Shown here one piece after another: positions 17,561 through 27,471 of a stretch of DNA of 63,570 nt. The notes below the pieces were generated by a model that made no database searches, had not been told where the DNA came from, and was given only the letters and a program-made list of their open reading frames with translations. The stretch is taken from positions 1 through 63,570 of the forward strand of contig JAKOPZ010000219.1 of the NCBI GenBank assembly GCA_029778615.1, written 5' to 3'. Both the position numbers and the translations under genes were made by a program. Every line of letters starts with the position of its first letter. Positions within the stretch are counted from its first letter, which is position 1. The stretch is from Chloroflexota bacterium. GTDB taxonomy: Bacteria; Chloroflexota; Anaerolineae; UBA4142; SHND01.

Positions 17561-17595
17561 AAAAAACGGCGTCTCAAATTGAGACGCCGTTTTTT
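17561..17595. terminator. Bidirectional terminator between the M23 gene and groL
   Basis: Arms 17561-17577 and 17579-17595 are fully complementary (AAAAAACGGCGTCTCAA and its reverse complement) around a single base. The A-run and T-run at the ends make it functional for both the plus-strand M23 transcript and the minus-strand groL transcript. Confidence 0.9.
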
Positions 17596-17629
17596 CTGTC
17601 CAGTGATGACTGCCGACTGCTTACTCGAT

Positions 17630-19350
<1,721 letters not shown>

Positions 19351-19653
19351 TTAATTTTGAACAACTGCGAGAATGTCTTTTTCTGAAAGAATCAACACTT
19401 TTTTGTCGCCGATTTTGATTTCCGTGCCGCTGTATTTGGCGAAAATGACGCGGTCGTCCACGGCGACTTCGAGCGGCAAGCGTTTCTTGCCATCTTCGTC
19501 CCAGCGACCGGGACCGACGGCGAGAATTTTGCCTTCTTGGGGTTTTTCCTTTGCCGTCTCGGGCAGCAAGAGACCACTCGCAGTGGTTTCATCGCGGTCG
19601 AGCGGTTCCACAATCACGCGGTCGGCAAGTGGACGCAAGTTTTGGTCTGCCAT
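19351..19653 (-). CDS. groS: Co-chaperonin GroES (Hsp10)
   Basis: A 100-aa lid of the chaperonin. [20 protein letters not shown] begins the fold; the mobile loop is around [37 protein letters not shown] is the roof hairpin, and [20 protein letters not shown] completes the barrel. Start and length are canonical. It is the first gene of the operon, 73 bp ahead of groL, downstream of the perfect CIRCE at 19769-19795. Confidence 0.97.
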   Translation of the reverse strand: MADQNLRPLADRVIVEPLDRDETTASGLLLPETAKEKPQEGKILAVGPGRWDEDGKKRLPLEVAVDDRVIFAKYSGTEIKIGDKKVLILSEKDILAVVQN

Positions 19654-19768
19654 TGTATGATGCTCCTTGGTGATGGATTGTAACTAACGAATTTCACGTC
19701 ATCTCAAACCATCGAGTCGGCGTCTTGGCTCGGCGTTTTGAGATACCTTGAAATCACACAGAAAGAGG

Positions 19769-19795
19769 TTAGCACTCGTTTGCGGGGAGTGCTAA
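19769..19795 (-). promoter_or_regulatory. CIRCE element (HrcA operator)
   Basis: TTAGCACTC (19769-19777), nine bases, and GAGTGCTAA (19787-19795) match the CIRCE consensus perfectly. It lies right downstream of the -10 element, so bound HrcA would block initiation at groS-groL. No hrcA gene is in the window. Confidence 0.97.
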
Positions 19796-19804
19796 CCGAT
19801 TCAA

Positions 19805-19832
19805 AATATAGCACAGAAATCCGCGTTGTCAA
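19805..19832 (-). promoter_or_regulatory. groESL promoter
   Basis: Read on the minus strand, TTGACA (19832-19827) is followed by a 16-bp spacer and TATATT (19810-19805), an excellent housekeeping-sigma promoter. The start of transcription should fall next to or inside the CIRCE dyad. Confidence 0.9.
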
Positions 19833-19869
19833 GAGGATTTCTAAAATTTTTTTGTAAAAATTTCCTTAC

Positions 19870-20121
19870 AGGACTTTCGCTCAGTTGTCATTTCGAGCCG
19901 TCTTTGCGAGAAATCTCAGTGGAAAAACCGAGATTTCTCAACTCAATGTGCAACTCTTTCGCGGGACAAATGTCATTTCGAGCCGTTCCCTCAATGCTTC
20001 GGGACAAGTTTTGCGAGAAATCTCATTCGCACCTTGCGAGATTTCTCGCTCCGCTCGAAATGACAAAAATGTTGCACATTAGGTATTTCTCACTCCGTTC
20101 GAAATGACAAGCGAAAGTCCT
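19870..20121. mobile_element. MITE-like nested palindromic element (252 bp)
   Basis: The element is bounded by the 12-bp perfect inverted repeat AGGACTTTCGCT (19870-19881) and AGCGAAAGTCCT (20110-20121). Inside are nested dyads: TGTCATTTCGAGC at two places (starting near 19887 and 19971), CGAAATGACA twice (near 20056 and 20099), GAGAAATCTC/GAGATTTCTC pairs, and TGTGCAAC with GTTGCACA. No transposase is encoded. The remaining intergenic sequence to 20500 shows no gene that I can support. A related element lies at 58846-58998. Confidence 0.65.
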
Positions 20122-20499
20122 ACCATATAAGGTTATCGGTCGCCGCGGCAAGTTGTTCGGAAGGTACAGATGGGCTGCCGCAAAAAAAAATTTATCCGCA
20201 CACGCGATGGAAAATGATGTATGGGCAAAGCGGTCGTTGAACTGTCTGACCACTGCGCGAAAATTTTTGCGACTGCTTTGCCGCTGCTTGATGAAAATTT
20301 TCCAAACAATCTGATGACATTTCAAAATTCGTTGCTACAAATGACGCGTTCTCTGCTATGATAGTTTGCACCGCGCGTGGACAGCAATCGCTCTCACACA
20401 TGGTTCGCGAGCGCCTCGCTATTGCAGCATCCATTCTGTGTTCCATCGTTGTAATCAAATTGACATCGGAAACAAGTTGTCAAGTACATGTATCCTATT

Positions 20500-20700
20500 G
20501 AGAATAGGCGTCACAGGCACGTACAATTTTGTCGTTACGAATGGCACTGCCGCGTCTGTTTGGAACACTCCGGCAGCACCAATGGGGGAGATGCGCGATG
20601 CTTCGATCCTCCACTCGGTCAATGAGAGACCAGTGGAGTTTTTGCGTTTGCCTTGCCCCTCTTTTCGGGTTCCCGTTGTTCTTATGATTTCGGAGGATTG
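20500..20700 (+). promoter_or_regulatory. Possible structured leader with terminator-like hairpin
   Basis: CTCCACT and GGTC (20609-20620, with one bulged C) pair with GACC and AGTGGAG (20628-20638), followed directly by TTTTT (20639-20643). A further stem is possible upstream (CTGCCG with CGGCAG, around 20549-20575). The hairpin lies about 57 nt before the first sensor gene, which is where an attenuator would be. It does not match a riboswitch class that I recognise. Confidence 0.4.
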
Positions 20701-23700
20701 ATGAACGCTTCACCGGTGTTTGGACCTCAACCATTTTCGCGCCAACAACGCAGTCTCCTCGTTGCCATCGCGGGGCTTTTGCTGGTCATCCTCACGCTCG
20801 GCGTCCTTCTCACGCTAAACGATTTGTTGGCGGGCGGCGCCGCATCCGGTCAAATTATTTTGCCCGCAATTTTGCTGCTGGCCGCGTTGGCATTGACGAC
20901 GGCTGTGGTTTTGTTCGCCATGTCCTTTCGACGCTCGGTTGGCGCAGAATTTACCCGCGCGTATCAATCGCTCGAATCCGAAGTGCTGGAACGTAAACGC
21001 GCCGAAGAGGCGCTCCGCTCCCAAAATGAATATTTTGCCGCGTTGAATGAAACCGCGCTCGGTCTCATCGGGCGACACAATTTGAATGAACTGCTCGCCG
21101 ATATTTTGAAACGCGCGGGCGATTTGGTGGGAACCCAAAACGGCTATGTCTTTTTGCTCGACCCCGAAACCGGCGAAATGGTCATGCGCGTTGGCGTGGG
21201 CGCGTATCAAGAATTTGTGGGCAACCATGCACAGCGGGGTGTTGCCTTGGCGGGCAAAGTTTGGCAAACCGGCGAAGCGGTGAATGTTGACGACTATCGC
21301 AATTGGAGCGGGCGCCTCGCCGACCCCAGCCGCAATATTTTGCGCGCCGTCGTTGGCATGCCGCTCAAGCGCGCGTCCGAGACGGGTGATGGTTCGCAAG
21401 AAGAGGTCATTGGTATCATCGGTTTGGCGCATCTGGAACCGGACAAACGCTTCGGTCCGACCGAGATGGACGTATTGAATCGGTTCGTCGCGCTCGCCGC
21501 GATTGCGCTAAACAACACGCAACTGTACGAATCCGCCGAACGCGAATTGGAGCAGCGCCGTTCCGCCGAAAAGGCGCTCGCATACGAACGCGACCTTCTC
21601 CGCGCGCTCATGGACAATGTGCCCGACATGATTTTTTTCAAAGACCGCGAATCGCGTTTTGTCCGCAGCAATCCCGCGCACTTGAAAAATCTCGGCGCCG
21701 CGAGTATGGAAGAGGTGTTTGGCAAGACCGACCTCGACTTTTTTCAGTCCGATGCCGCGCGAACGTATGTTGAAAATGAGCGCCGCATTGTGGAAACGGG
21801 CGTTCCGATGCTTAACGAGCTGGAGGCGGTGCCGTTGCCCGATGGCGCGAACTTGTATTTCTCCAGCACCAAAGTGCCATGGCGCGACGCCGAAGGCAAT
21901 ATCATCGGCACGTTGGCGATTTCGCGCAATATCACCGACCTCGTTCTCGCAGAACAAAAATTGCAAGATGAAGTGGCAGAACGCCAGCGCACAGAACAGT
22001 TCCTCGATTCGATTGTTGAAAACTTGCCGACGATGCTCTTTGTCAAAGACGCGCAGAATCTTCAGTTTGTGCGTTGGAACAAAGCCGCCGAAACGATTAC
22101 CGGACGTGCGCTCTCCGACATGCTCGGCAAGAATGATTATGACTTGTTCCCAAAGGACGAAGCTGATTTCTTTGTCTCCAAAGACCGCGAGACCTTGAAC
22201 GGTTCCCAAGTCCTGGACATTCCCGAAGAACCCATTGCGAACGCGAGCGGCGAAATTCGGTGGCTGCACACGAAAAAATTCCGCGTGATGGGCGCGGACG
22301 GCAAGCCCGCGTATCTGGTCGGCATTTCCGAAGATATTACCGAACGCAAACGCGCGGAACAAGAAGTGCGCGAAGCGCGCGAATTTTTAGAGACGCTCGT
22401 CAACAACATTCCGTTGGGCATTTTTGTCAAAGACGCAGCAGAGCTCCGCATGGTGCGCTGGAACAAAGCGAACGAGGTCATCACCGGAATTCCCGCCGCC
22501 CAAGTGATGGGCAAAACCGACCATGACCTGTTCCCGAAAGAGATTGCGGATGCTTTTGTCGCCAATGACCGCGCCACACTCGCCAGTGGTCAACTGTGGG
22601 ACACCCCCGAAGAACCAATCCAAACAGCCGAGCGCGGCTTGCGCTACCTGCACACGAAAAAAATCCCGCTGAACGACGCAACCGGCAAGCCGGCATTTTT
22701 GCTCGGCATCTCGGAAGATGTGACCGAACGCAAACGCGCAGATGACGCACTGCGCGAGAGTGAAGAGCGCTATCGCGATTTGTTTGAAAACGCGAACGAC
22801 TTGATTCAGTCCATCAGTGTGGACGGGCGCTTTTTGTTTGTCAATCAAGCGTGGAAAAATACGCTTGGCTATGATGATCAAGATATCGCCAACATGCGTT
22901 TCGTTGACGTGGTGCATCCCGATGGGCGCGCAGATTATTTTGAGCAAGTGGAAAAGGTCTTGCGCGGCGAAACCGTTTCTGAAATGACCGCGCAGCTCTT
23001 GACCAAAGACCGCCGCAAAGTGTGGGTCGAGGGAAGTGTCTCGCCGCGTATGGTGGACAACAAAGTGGTTTCGACACGCGCCATTTTCCGCAACGTGACC
23101 GAACGGCGTCTCGCAGAGGAACAAGCGGCATTCCAAAACGCGCTCCTCAACGCGCAGAACGACGTCTCGCCCGATGGCATTCTCGTTATCGGCAACGACG
23201 ACCGCGTCCTTTCTTTTAACAAACGCTTTGTCGAATTGTGGAACATTCCGCCCGAAGCGCTCGCAGATGGAAATGCCGAAGCAATGCGCGAGGCAGTGCG
23301 CGCGCAACTTGCCAACCCCGACGAGTGGGTGACGCGCACGGGCGCAATTTACATGCAGCAAGACAAGAGTTCGCATGACGAAATCAATTTCAAAGATGGT
23401 CGCGTGTTTGAACGCTACAGCGCGCCCGTCAAGAACGCAGAGGGCGCTTATCTGGGACGCGTTTGGTTTTTCCATGATGTGACCGAAATCAAACGCGCGG
23501 AACAAGAAGTTCGCCGCATTGTGGAATCGGCGGCGGCGGTGTTCTGGCGTTCCACCGTAACGGACTTGCATGACGAAACTTTGGACGCGCGCGGGTATCA
23601 CTGGGAGACGTATGTTTCCAATTTCGATTCGTTATCCCGCCGCATCCCATTGCGCCGCGAGCCCGGTCAATCCGATTTGGACGCGTGGTATTTCAGTTGG

Positions 23701-26472
23701 TTAGAGCAAGACCGCGAATTGATGAACGTACGCAGCTCCTCGGCGCTCCGAAATGGACAAGACAGTTATCAGCAGGAATTTCGGTTGCGTGACGCGAACG
23801 GCAAACTGCATTGGATGTACGAAGACGCGCGCATTACACGAGTGGACCCAGATCATTTTGAAGTAGTCGGCGTCACCATTGACATCACGGACCGCAAGCA
23901 GGCGGAAGAAGAGTTGCAGTACGAGCGTTATCTGCTCGATTCGTTGATGGACAATTTGCCGCACTATATCTATTTCAAAGACACCGAGAGTCGCTTTACG
24001 CGCATCAACCGCGCGCAGGCGGCACATCTTGGCTTGGAGCATCCATCCGAAGCGCTCGGCAAGTCGGACTTTGATTTCTACAGCCAAGAGCATGCTCGCC
24101 CGGCATACGAGGACGAGCAGACGATTATTCGAACGGGCGAACCAATCATTAACAAAGAAGAGCTCGAAACATATCCGGACGGCACAAAGCGTTGGGCGTC
24201 GGCGACGAAATTGCCGCTTCGACGCGGCGGCGAGATAATCGGAACCTTTGGGATTAGTCTTGATATTACCGAGCAAAAACTTGCCGAAGAGGCGCTCCGG
24301 GCGAATGAAACGCTTTATCACTCGCTGGTCGAAACCATTCCACAGTCTCTGACGCGCAAAGACCGCGAAGGACGCGTGACGTTTGGCAATACGCGCTTTT
24401 TCGAAGACACGGGCAAAGGTCCGGCGGATTTGTATGGCAAGACCGATTTCGATTTCCATCCGCGCGAATTGGCAGAAAAATATTGGCAAGATGATTTGCG
24501 CGTGCTGCGCGATGGCGAGACGATTGACACCATTGAACCGCACGAACGCGGCGACGGCACCCGTATCACCGTCCATGTGCTCAAGACGCCCATTCGAAAT
24601 CACCTCGGCGAAATTGACGGCATGCAAATCATGTTCTGGGATATTACCGAAGAACAACGCCGTCAGGAAGAAATTCGCAAACAGAATGCGTACTTGAACG
24701 CGCTGCAAGAAACGTCGCTCGGTTTGATGCAGCGTCTCGACGTGAACGCGTTGTTGGAAGATATTGTGGCGCGCGCCGGCGCGCTGGTGGGCACGGAAAA
24801 TGGTTACGTGTTTTTGCGCGACGCGGACTTTGAGGAAATGGAAATGCGCGTTGGCGTCGGCGCGTATGAAGGGTTTGTCGGACGCCGCACACGCATTGGG
24901 GTTGGATTGGCAGGGCAGGTGTGGGAGTCCGGCGCGCCAATTGTGGTAGATGATTATCGAAACTTTGGCGGACGTCTCGCCGATGCGAGCCGCGACATTC
25001 TGCGCGCGGTGGCGGGCGTGCCACTGCGCTCCGGCTCTGAAGTGATTGGCGTCATCGGGCTTGCCTTTTTGGACGAAGAGCACAAGTTCGGACCGGCGGA
25101 AATTCAGGTGTTGGAACGTTTTGCGCAGCTGGCGACGATTGCGCTCGACAATGCGCGTTTGTATGAAACGGCGCAGGAGGAACTGGCGGAACGCTCGCGT
25201 GTGGAAACCGCGCTCGCGCAGCAGCTGCGTGAAACGGAATTGTTGAACCGCGTTACCAATCACGCGGTGAGTTTGGATGTGGACACGGCGCTTGGCGCAA
25301 TTTGCCGCGAGCTGGCACAATACTTTGGCGTGGAACAGTCCGGCATTGCGCTGTTGAGTGAGGACGGCGAAACGCTCACCGTTGTCGCGGATTATTCCCC
25401 GCACAACGAATCCAAAGTTGTCGGTTACGTGATTCCGGTCAAAGGCAATCCCTCGACGGAAATTGTTTTGCAAACGCGGCGCGCCGTTGCCTTTGCCGAC
25501 GCGCAGACCGACCCGCGTCTCGCTCCGATTCACGACTTGATGAAAACGCGCGACACGGCTTCAATTTTGATTGCGCCACTTTTCGTGCGCGACGAAATCA
25601 TCGGCACGCTCGGCATTGATTCCACCACCCGACGCGAATTTTTGGAAAGCGAAGTTGCCTTGGTTCAACGTATCGCGCTCTCTATCTCTACCGCGTTGGA
25701 AAACGCGCGCTTGTTCCGCGCCGCGCAGCAAGAGTTGGCAGAACGCCGCCGTGTGGAACAAGAGATGCGTCAACGCAATCAAGAGCTCGAAGTGATTAGC
25801 CGCGTCTCTGCCGTCATGACCACAAATATTGACATGATTACGGCGCTCGAAACGCTTGCGCGCGAGTTGGTGCAAACGTTCCGCGCGCGCAACTGCGGCA
25901 TTGCGCTTTTGAACAATGACAAGACGAGTCTGACGGTTGTCGCCGACGCGCTCAGTTCGGAACATGAAGAGCACGCGGTCGGGATTGTGATTCCATTGGA
26001 AGGAAATCTTTCTTCGCAATACGTCGTCGAAAATCGCCGCTCGCTCGTGATACCGGATGCGCAGACCGACCCGATGACCGAGCCGATTCACGAACGAATG
26101 CGTCAACGCCAGACCAAATGTCTCGCCATCATTCCCTTGATGTCAGGCGGCGAAGTCATTGGCACCATCGGGTTGGATACCACAGACCCGAACCATGTCT
26201 TTAGCGATGAAGAAATCCGTCTCGCCGAAACGATGGCGAACCAGATGGCGAATGCGATTGAGAAACAGCGTTTGTTTGACCAGACCAAAGAGCGCGCGCG
26301 CCGCGAGCAATTGACGCGTGAAATTGGCGCGCACATGACGCGCTCGCTCGACCTGGAACAAATTTTGCAAACGACTGCGCGCGAGCTGAGTCAGGCGCTT
26401 GGCGCATCGCACGCGGTGGTACGAATGGGTGCAGGTGAAATGCAAAGCAACGGGGGGAATGGACACAGCTAG
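20701..26472 (+). CDS. Giant membrane sensor, TM2-GAF-PAS8-GAF3, no kinase domain
   Basis: A 1923-aa protein. Two membrane helices (about 18-39 and 52-76) and a coiled coil are followed by GAF1 (about 111-280), eight PAS domains (about 297-1320) and GAF2-4 (about 1330-1493, 1509-1670, 1690-1858). It ends in half a GAF (LEQILQTTARELSQAL). PAS2 and PAS3 are near copies (FVKDA, MGKTDHDLFPKE, PEEPI, LHTKK, GISEDITERK). GAF1 and GAF2 carry the VDDYRN..GRL motif shared across this cluster. I find no H-box, HATPase, GGDEF, EAL, cyclase or PP2C domain, so it lacks an output and must signal through partners. ATG 20701 follows CGGAGGA. It heads a five-gene plus-strand cluster. Confidence 0.85.
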   Translation: MNASPVFGPQPFSRQQRSLLVAIAGLLLVILTLGVLLTLNDLLAGGAASGQIILPAILLLAALALTTAVVLFAMSFRRSVGAEFTRAYQSLESEVLERKRAEEALRSQNEYFAALNETALGLIGRHNLNELLADILKRAGDLVGTQNGYVFLLDPETGEMVMRVGVGAYQEFVGNHAQRGVALAGKVWQTGEAVNVDDYRNWSGRLADPSRNILRAVVGMPLKRASETGDGSQEEVIGIIGLAHLEPDKRFGPTEMDVLNRFVALAAIALNNTQLYESAERELEQRRSAEKALAYERDLLRALMDNVPDMIFFKDRESRFVRSNPAHLKNLGAASMEEVFGKTDLDFFQSDAARTYVENERRIVETGVPMLNELEAVPLPDGANLYFSSTKVPWRDAEGNIIGTLAISRNITDLVLAEQKLQDEVAERQRTEQFLDSIVENLPTMLFVKDAQNLQFVRWNKAAETITGRALSDMLGKNDYDLFPKDEADFFVSKDRETLNGSQVLDIPEEPIANASGEIRWLHTKKFRVMGADGKPAYLVGISEDITERKRAEQEVREAREFLETLVNNIPLGIFVKDAAELRMVRWNKANEVITGIPAAQVMGKTDHDLFPKEIADAFVANDRATLASGQLWDTPEEPIQTAERGLRYLHTKKIPLNDATGKPAFLLGISEDVTERKRADDALRESEERYRDLFENANDLIQSISVDGRFLFVNQAWKNTLGYDDQDIANMRFVDVVHPDGRADYFEQVEKVLRGETVSEMTAQLLTKDRRKVWVEGSVSPRMVDNKVVSTRAIFRNVTERRLAEEQAAFQNALLNAQNDVSPDGILVIGNDDRVLSFNKRFVELWNIPPEALADGNAEAMREAVRAQLANPDEWVTRTGAIYMQQDKSSHDEINFKDGRVFERYSAPVKNAEGAYLGRVWFFHDVTEIKRAEQEVRRIVESAAAVFWRSTVTDLHDETLDARGYHWETYVSNFDSLSRRIPLRREPGQSDLDAWYFSWLEQDRELMNVRSSSALRNGQDSYQQEFRLRDANGKLHWMYEDARITRVDPDHFEVVGVTIDITDRKQAEEELQYERYLLDSLMDNLPHYIYFKDTESRFTRINRAQAAHLGLEHPSEALGKSDFDFYSQEHARPAYEDEQTIIRTGEPIINKEELETYPDGTKRWASATKLPLRRGGEIIGTFGISLDITEQKLAEEALRANETLYHSLVETIPQSLTRKDREGRVTFGNTRFFEDTGKGPADLYGKTDFDFHPRELAEKYWQDDLRVLRDGETIDTIEPHERGDGTRITVHVLKTPIRNHLGEIDGMQIMFWDITEEQRRQEEIRKQNAYLNALQETSLGLMQRLDVNALLEDIVARAGALVGTENGYVFLRDADFEEMEMRVGVGAYEGFVGRRTRIGVGLAGQVWESGAPIVVDDYRNFGGRLADASRDILRAVAGVPLRSGSEVIGVIGLAFLDEEHKFGPAEIQVLERFAQLATIALDNARLYETAQEELAERSRVETALAQQLRETELLNRVTNHAVSLDVDTALGAICRELAQYFGVEQSGIALLSEDGETLTVVADYSPHNESKVVGYVIPVKGNPSTEIVLQTRRAVAFADAQTDPRLAPIHDLMKTRDTASILIAPLFVRDEIIGTLGIDSTTRREFLESEVALVQRIALSISTALENARLFRAAQQELAERRRVEQEMRQRNQELEVISRVSAVMTTNIDMITALETLARELVQTFRARNCGIALLNNDKTSLTVVADALSSEHEEHAVGIVIPLEGNLSSQYVVENRRSLVIPDAQTDPMTEPIHERMRQRQTKCLAIIPLMSGGEVIGTIGLDTTDPNHVFSDEEIRLAETMANQMANAIEKQRLFDQTKERARREQLTREIGAHMTRSLDLEQILQTTARELSQALGASHAVVRMGAGEMQSNGGNGHS

Positions 26473-26589
26473 TGTCCGGGACGCGCGCGTGGCGAGGGAA
26501 ACAGGCGCGCGTTAAATCCCTATCCCTCATCAATGTCCGCGCACTCGTCAAGGTGCGGCAGGGCAACATCATCTACCTCGGAGGGTACA

Positions 26590-27381
26590 ATGCCTGAGAA
26601 ACAAAGCATGGACATACATGTTCCCAATGCTGCGCGCGTGTATGACTATTCGCTCGGCGGCTCGCATAATTTTGAGGCAGACCGTCAGGCGGCAGAGTTT
26701 ATGTTTACGCTCGTTCCTTCGACCAAGAAATGGGTGCGCTTGTTGCGAATGTTTTTGCACGACGCAGCACAAGAACTCTCGGCTCAGGGTTTCACTCATT
26801 TCCTCGACCTCGCATCAGGTCTGCCCACAGTGGAACACATCCATTCCACTCTGCCCGATGCCAAAGTAATTTATGTGGACAATGACCCCGTTGTCGTCAG
26901 TTACGGAATGGAAATTTTGGGGAATAGTCCCAACGTCCGTTTTCTCGAAGCCGATATTCGCGATATAGATTCGGTCCTGGCTTCGCCCGTGATTCCGGAA
27001 GTGTTTGGCAGCAATCGTCACGTGGCGATTGGTTTGAACGGTGTCACGGTCTTTTTGTCTGATGAGGAAATTCAACGCATCATGCAGGCAACGTACGACT
27101 GGGCAGCGCCGGGCAGCAAAATGTGGATTACATGGGAAACCCAAGCCGCAGGCGCCATGACCCCGCAATGGGGACAGTTTCTTGGCATGTTTGAACAAAT
27201 GGGTTCGCCGATGCACCTCGTCCCCGAAGACAAGGCGCGCGAATTGGTGAAACCATGGCAGCCCGATGCGCGCGGTTTTCGCCCCATTACCGATTGGCTG
27301 AACTTGAACGGTTACATTTCTGAATCCGACCGCGAGGGCGTGGGTTTGGAATTTTATGGTGTATACGTAGAGAAACCGTAA
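26590..27381 (+). CDS. SAM-dependent methyltransferase, PF04672-like (DUF574)
   Basis: A 263-aa protein. The family signature is at the N-terminus: IHVPNAARVYDYSLGGSHNF then EADRQAAEFM. The Rossmann SAM site is FLDLASGLPTVEH with the acidic strand end VIYVDNDPVVVSYG, and FLEADIRD follows. The C-terminal part (GFRPITDWLNLNGYI, GVGLEFYGVYVEKP) completes the fold. Members of this family are mostly actinobacterial and substrates are generally unknown. ATG 26590 follows GGAGGG. It lies between two kinase-less sensor genes on the same strand, which suggests a role in the same pathway, for example modifying a sensor or its ligand; this is inference. Confidence 0.85.
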   Translation: MPEKQSMDIHVPNAARVYDYSLGGSHNFEADRQAAEFMFTLVPSTKKWVRLLRMFLHDAAQELSAQGFTHFLDLASGLPTVEHIHSTLPDAKVIYVDNDPVVVSYGMEILGNSPNVRFLEADIRDIDSVLASPVIPEVFGSNRHVAIGLNGVTVFLSDEEIQRIMQATYDWAAPGSKMWITWETQAAGAMTPQWGQFLGMFEQMGSPMHLVPEDKARELVKPWQPDARGFRPITDWLNLNGYISESDREGVGLEFYGVYVEKP

Positions 27382-27391
27382 CGGAAGTTTT

Positions 27392-27434
27392 CTGAGCATT
27401 GTCTGCGCGCAAGCTCAGCGCAGACAATGCTCAG
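27392..27434. repeat. Perfect intergenic hairpin inside the sensor cluster
   Basis: CTGAGCATTGTCTGCGC (27392-27408) and its exact reverse complement (27418-27434) form a 17-bp stem with a 9-nt loop. No T-run follows, so it is more likely an mRNA stability or processing hairpin than a terminator. Confidence 0.75.
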
Positions 27435-27471
27435 GCAGTGGTTGCCTTTTTCGCGGCGCAGGGAGACTTGC

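Noticed and set aside
19826-20107. Open frame of about 90 codons on the plus strand.
   Set aside because: It is built from the nested palindromic repeat (the FRAV and ARNDK-type words come from the TGTCATTTCGA dyads) and has no ribosome-binding site.
20366-20700. Open frame of about 110 codons ahead of the first megasensor.
   Set aside because: Composition is not protein-like, there is no ribosome-binding site, and it overlaps the hairpin leader and the start of the sensor gene.
23701-25533. 610-codon frame antisense to the first megasensor.
   Set aside because: The sense strand encodes clear PAS and GAF domains; the antisense product is Arg/His/Phe-rich with no domain.
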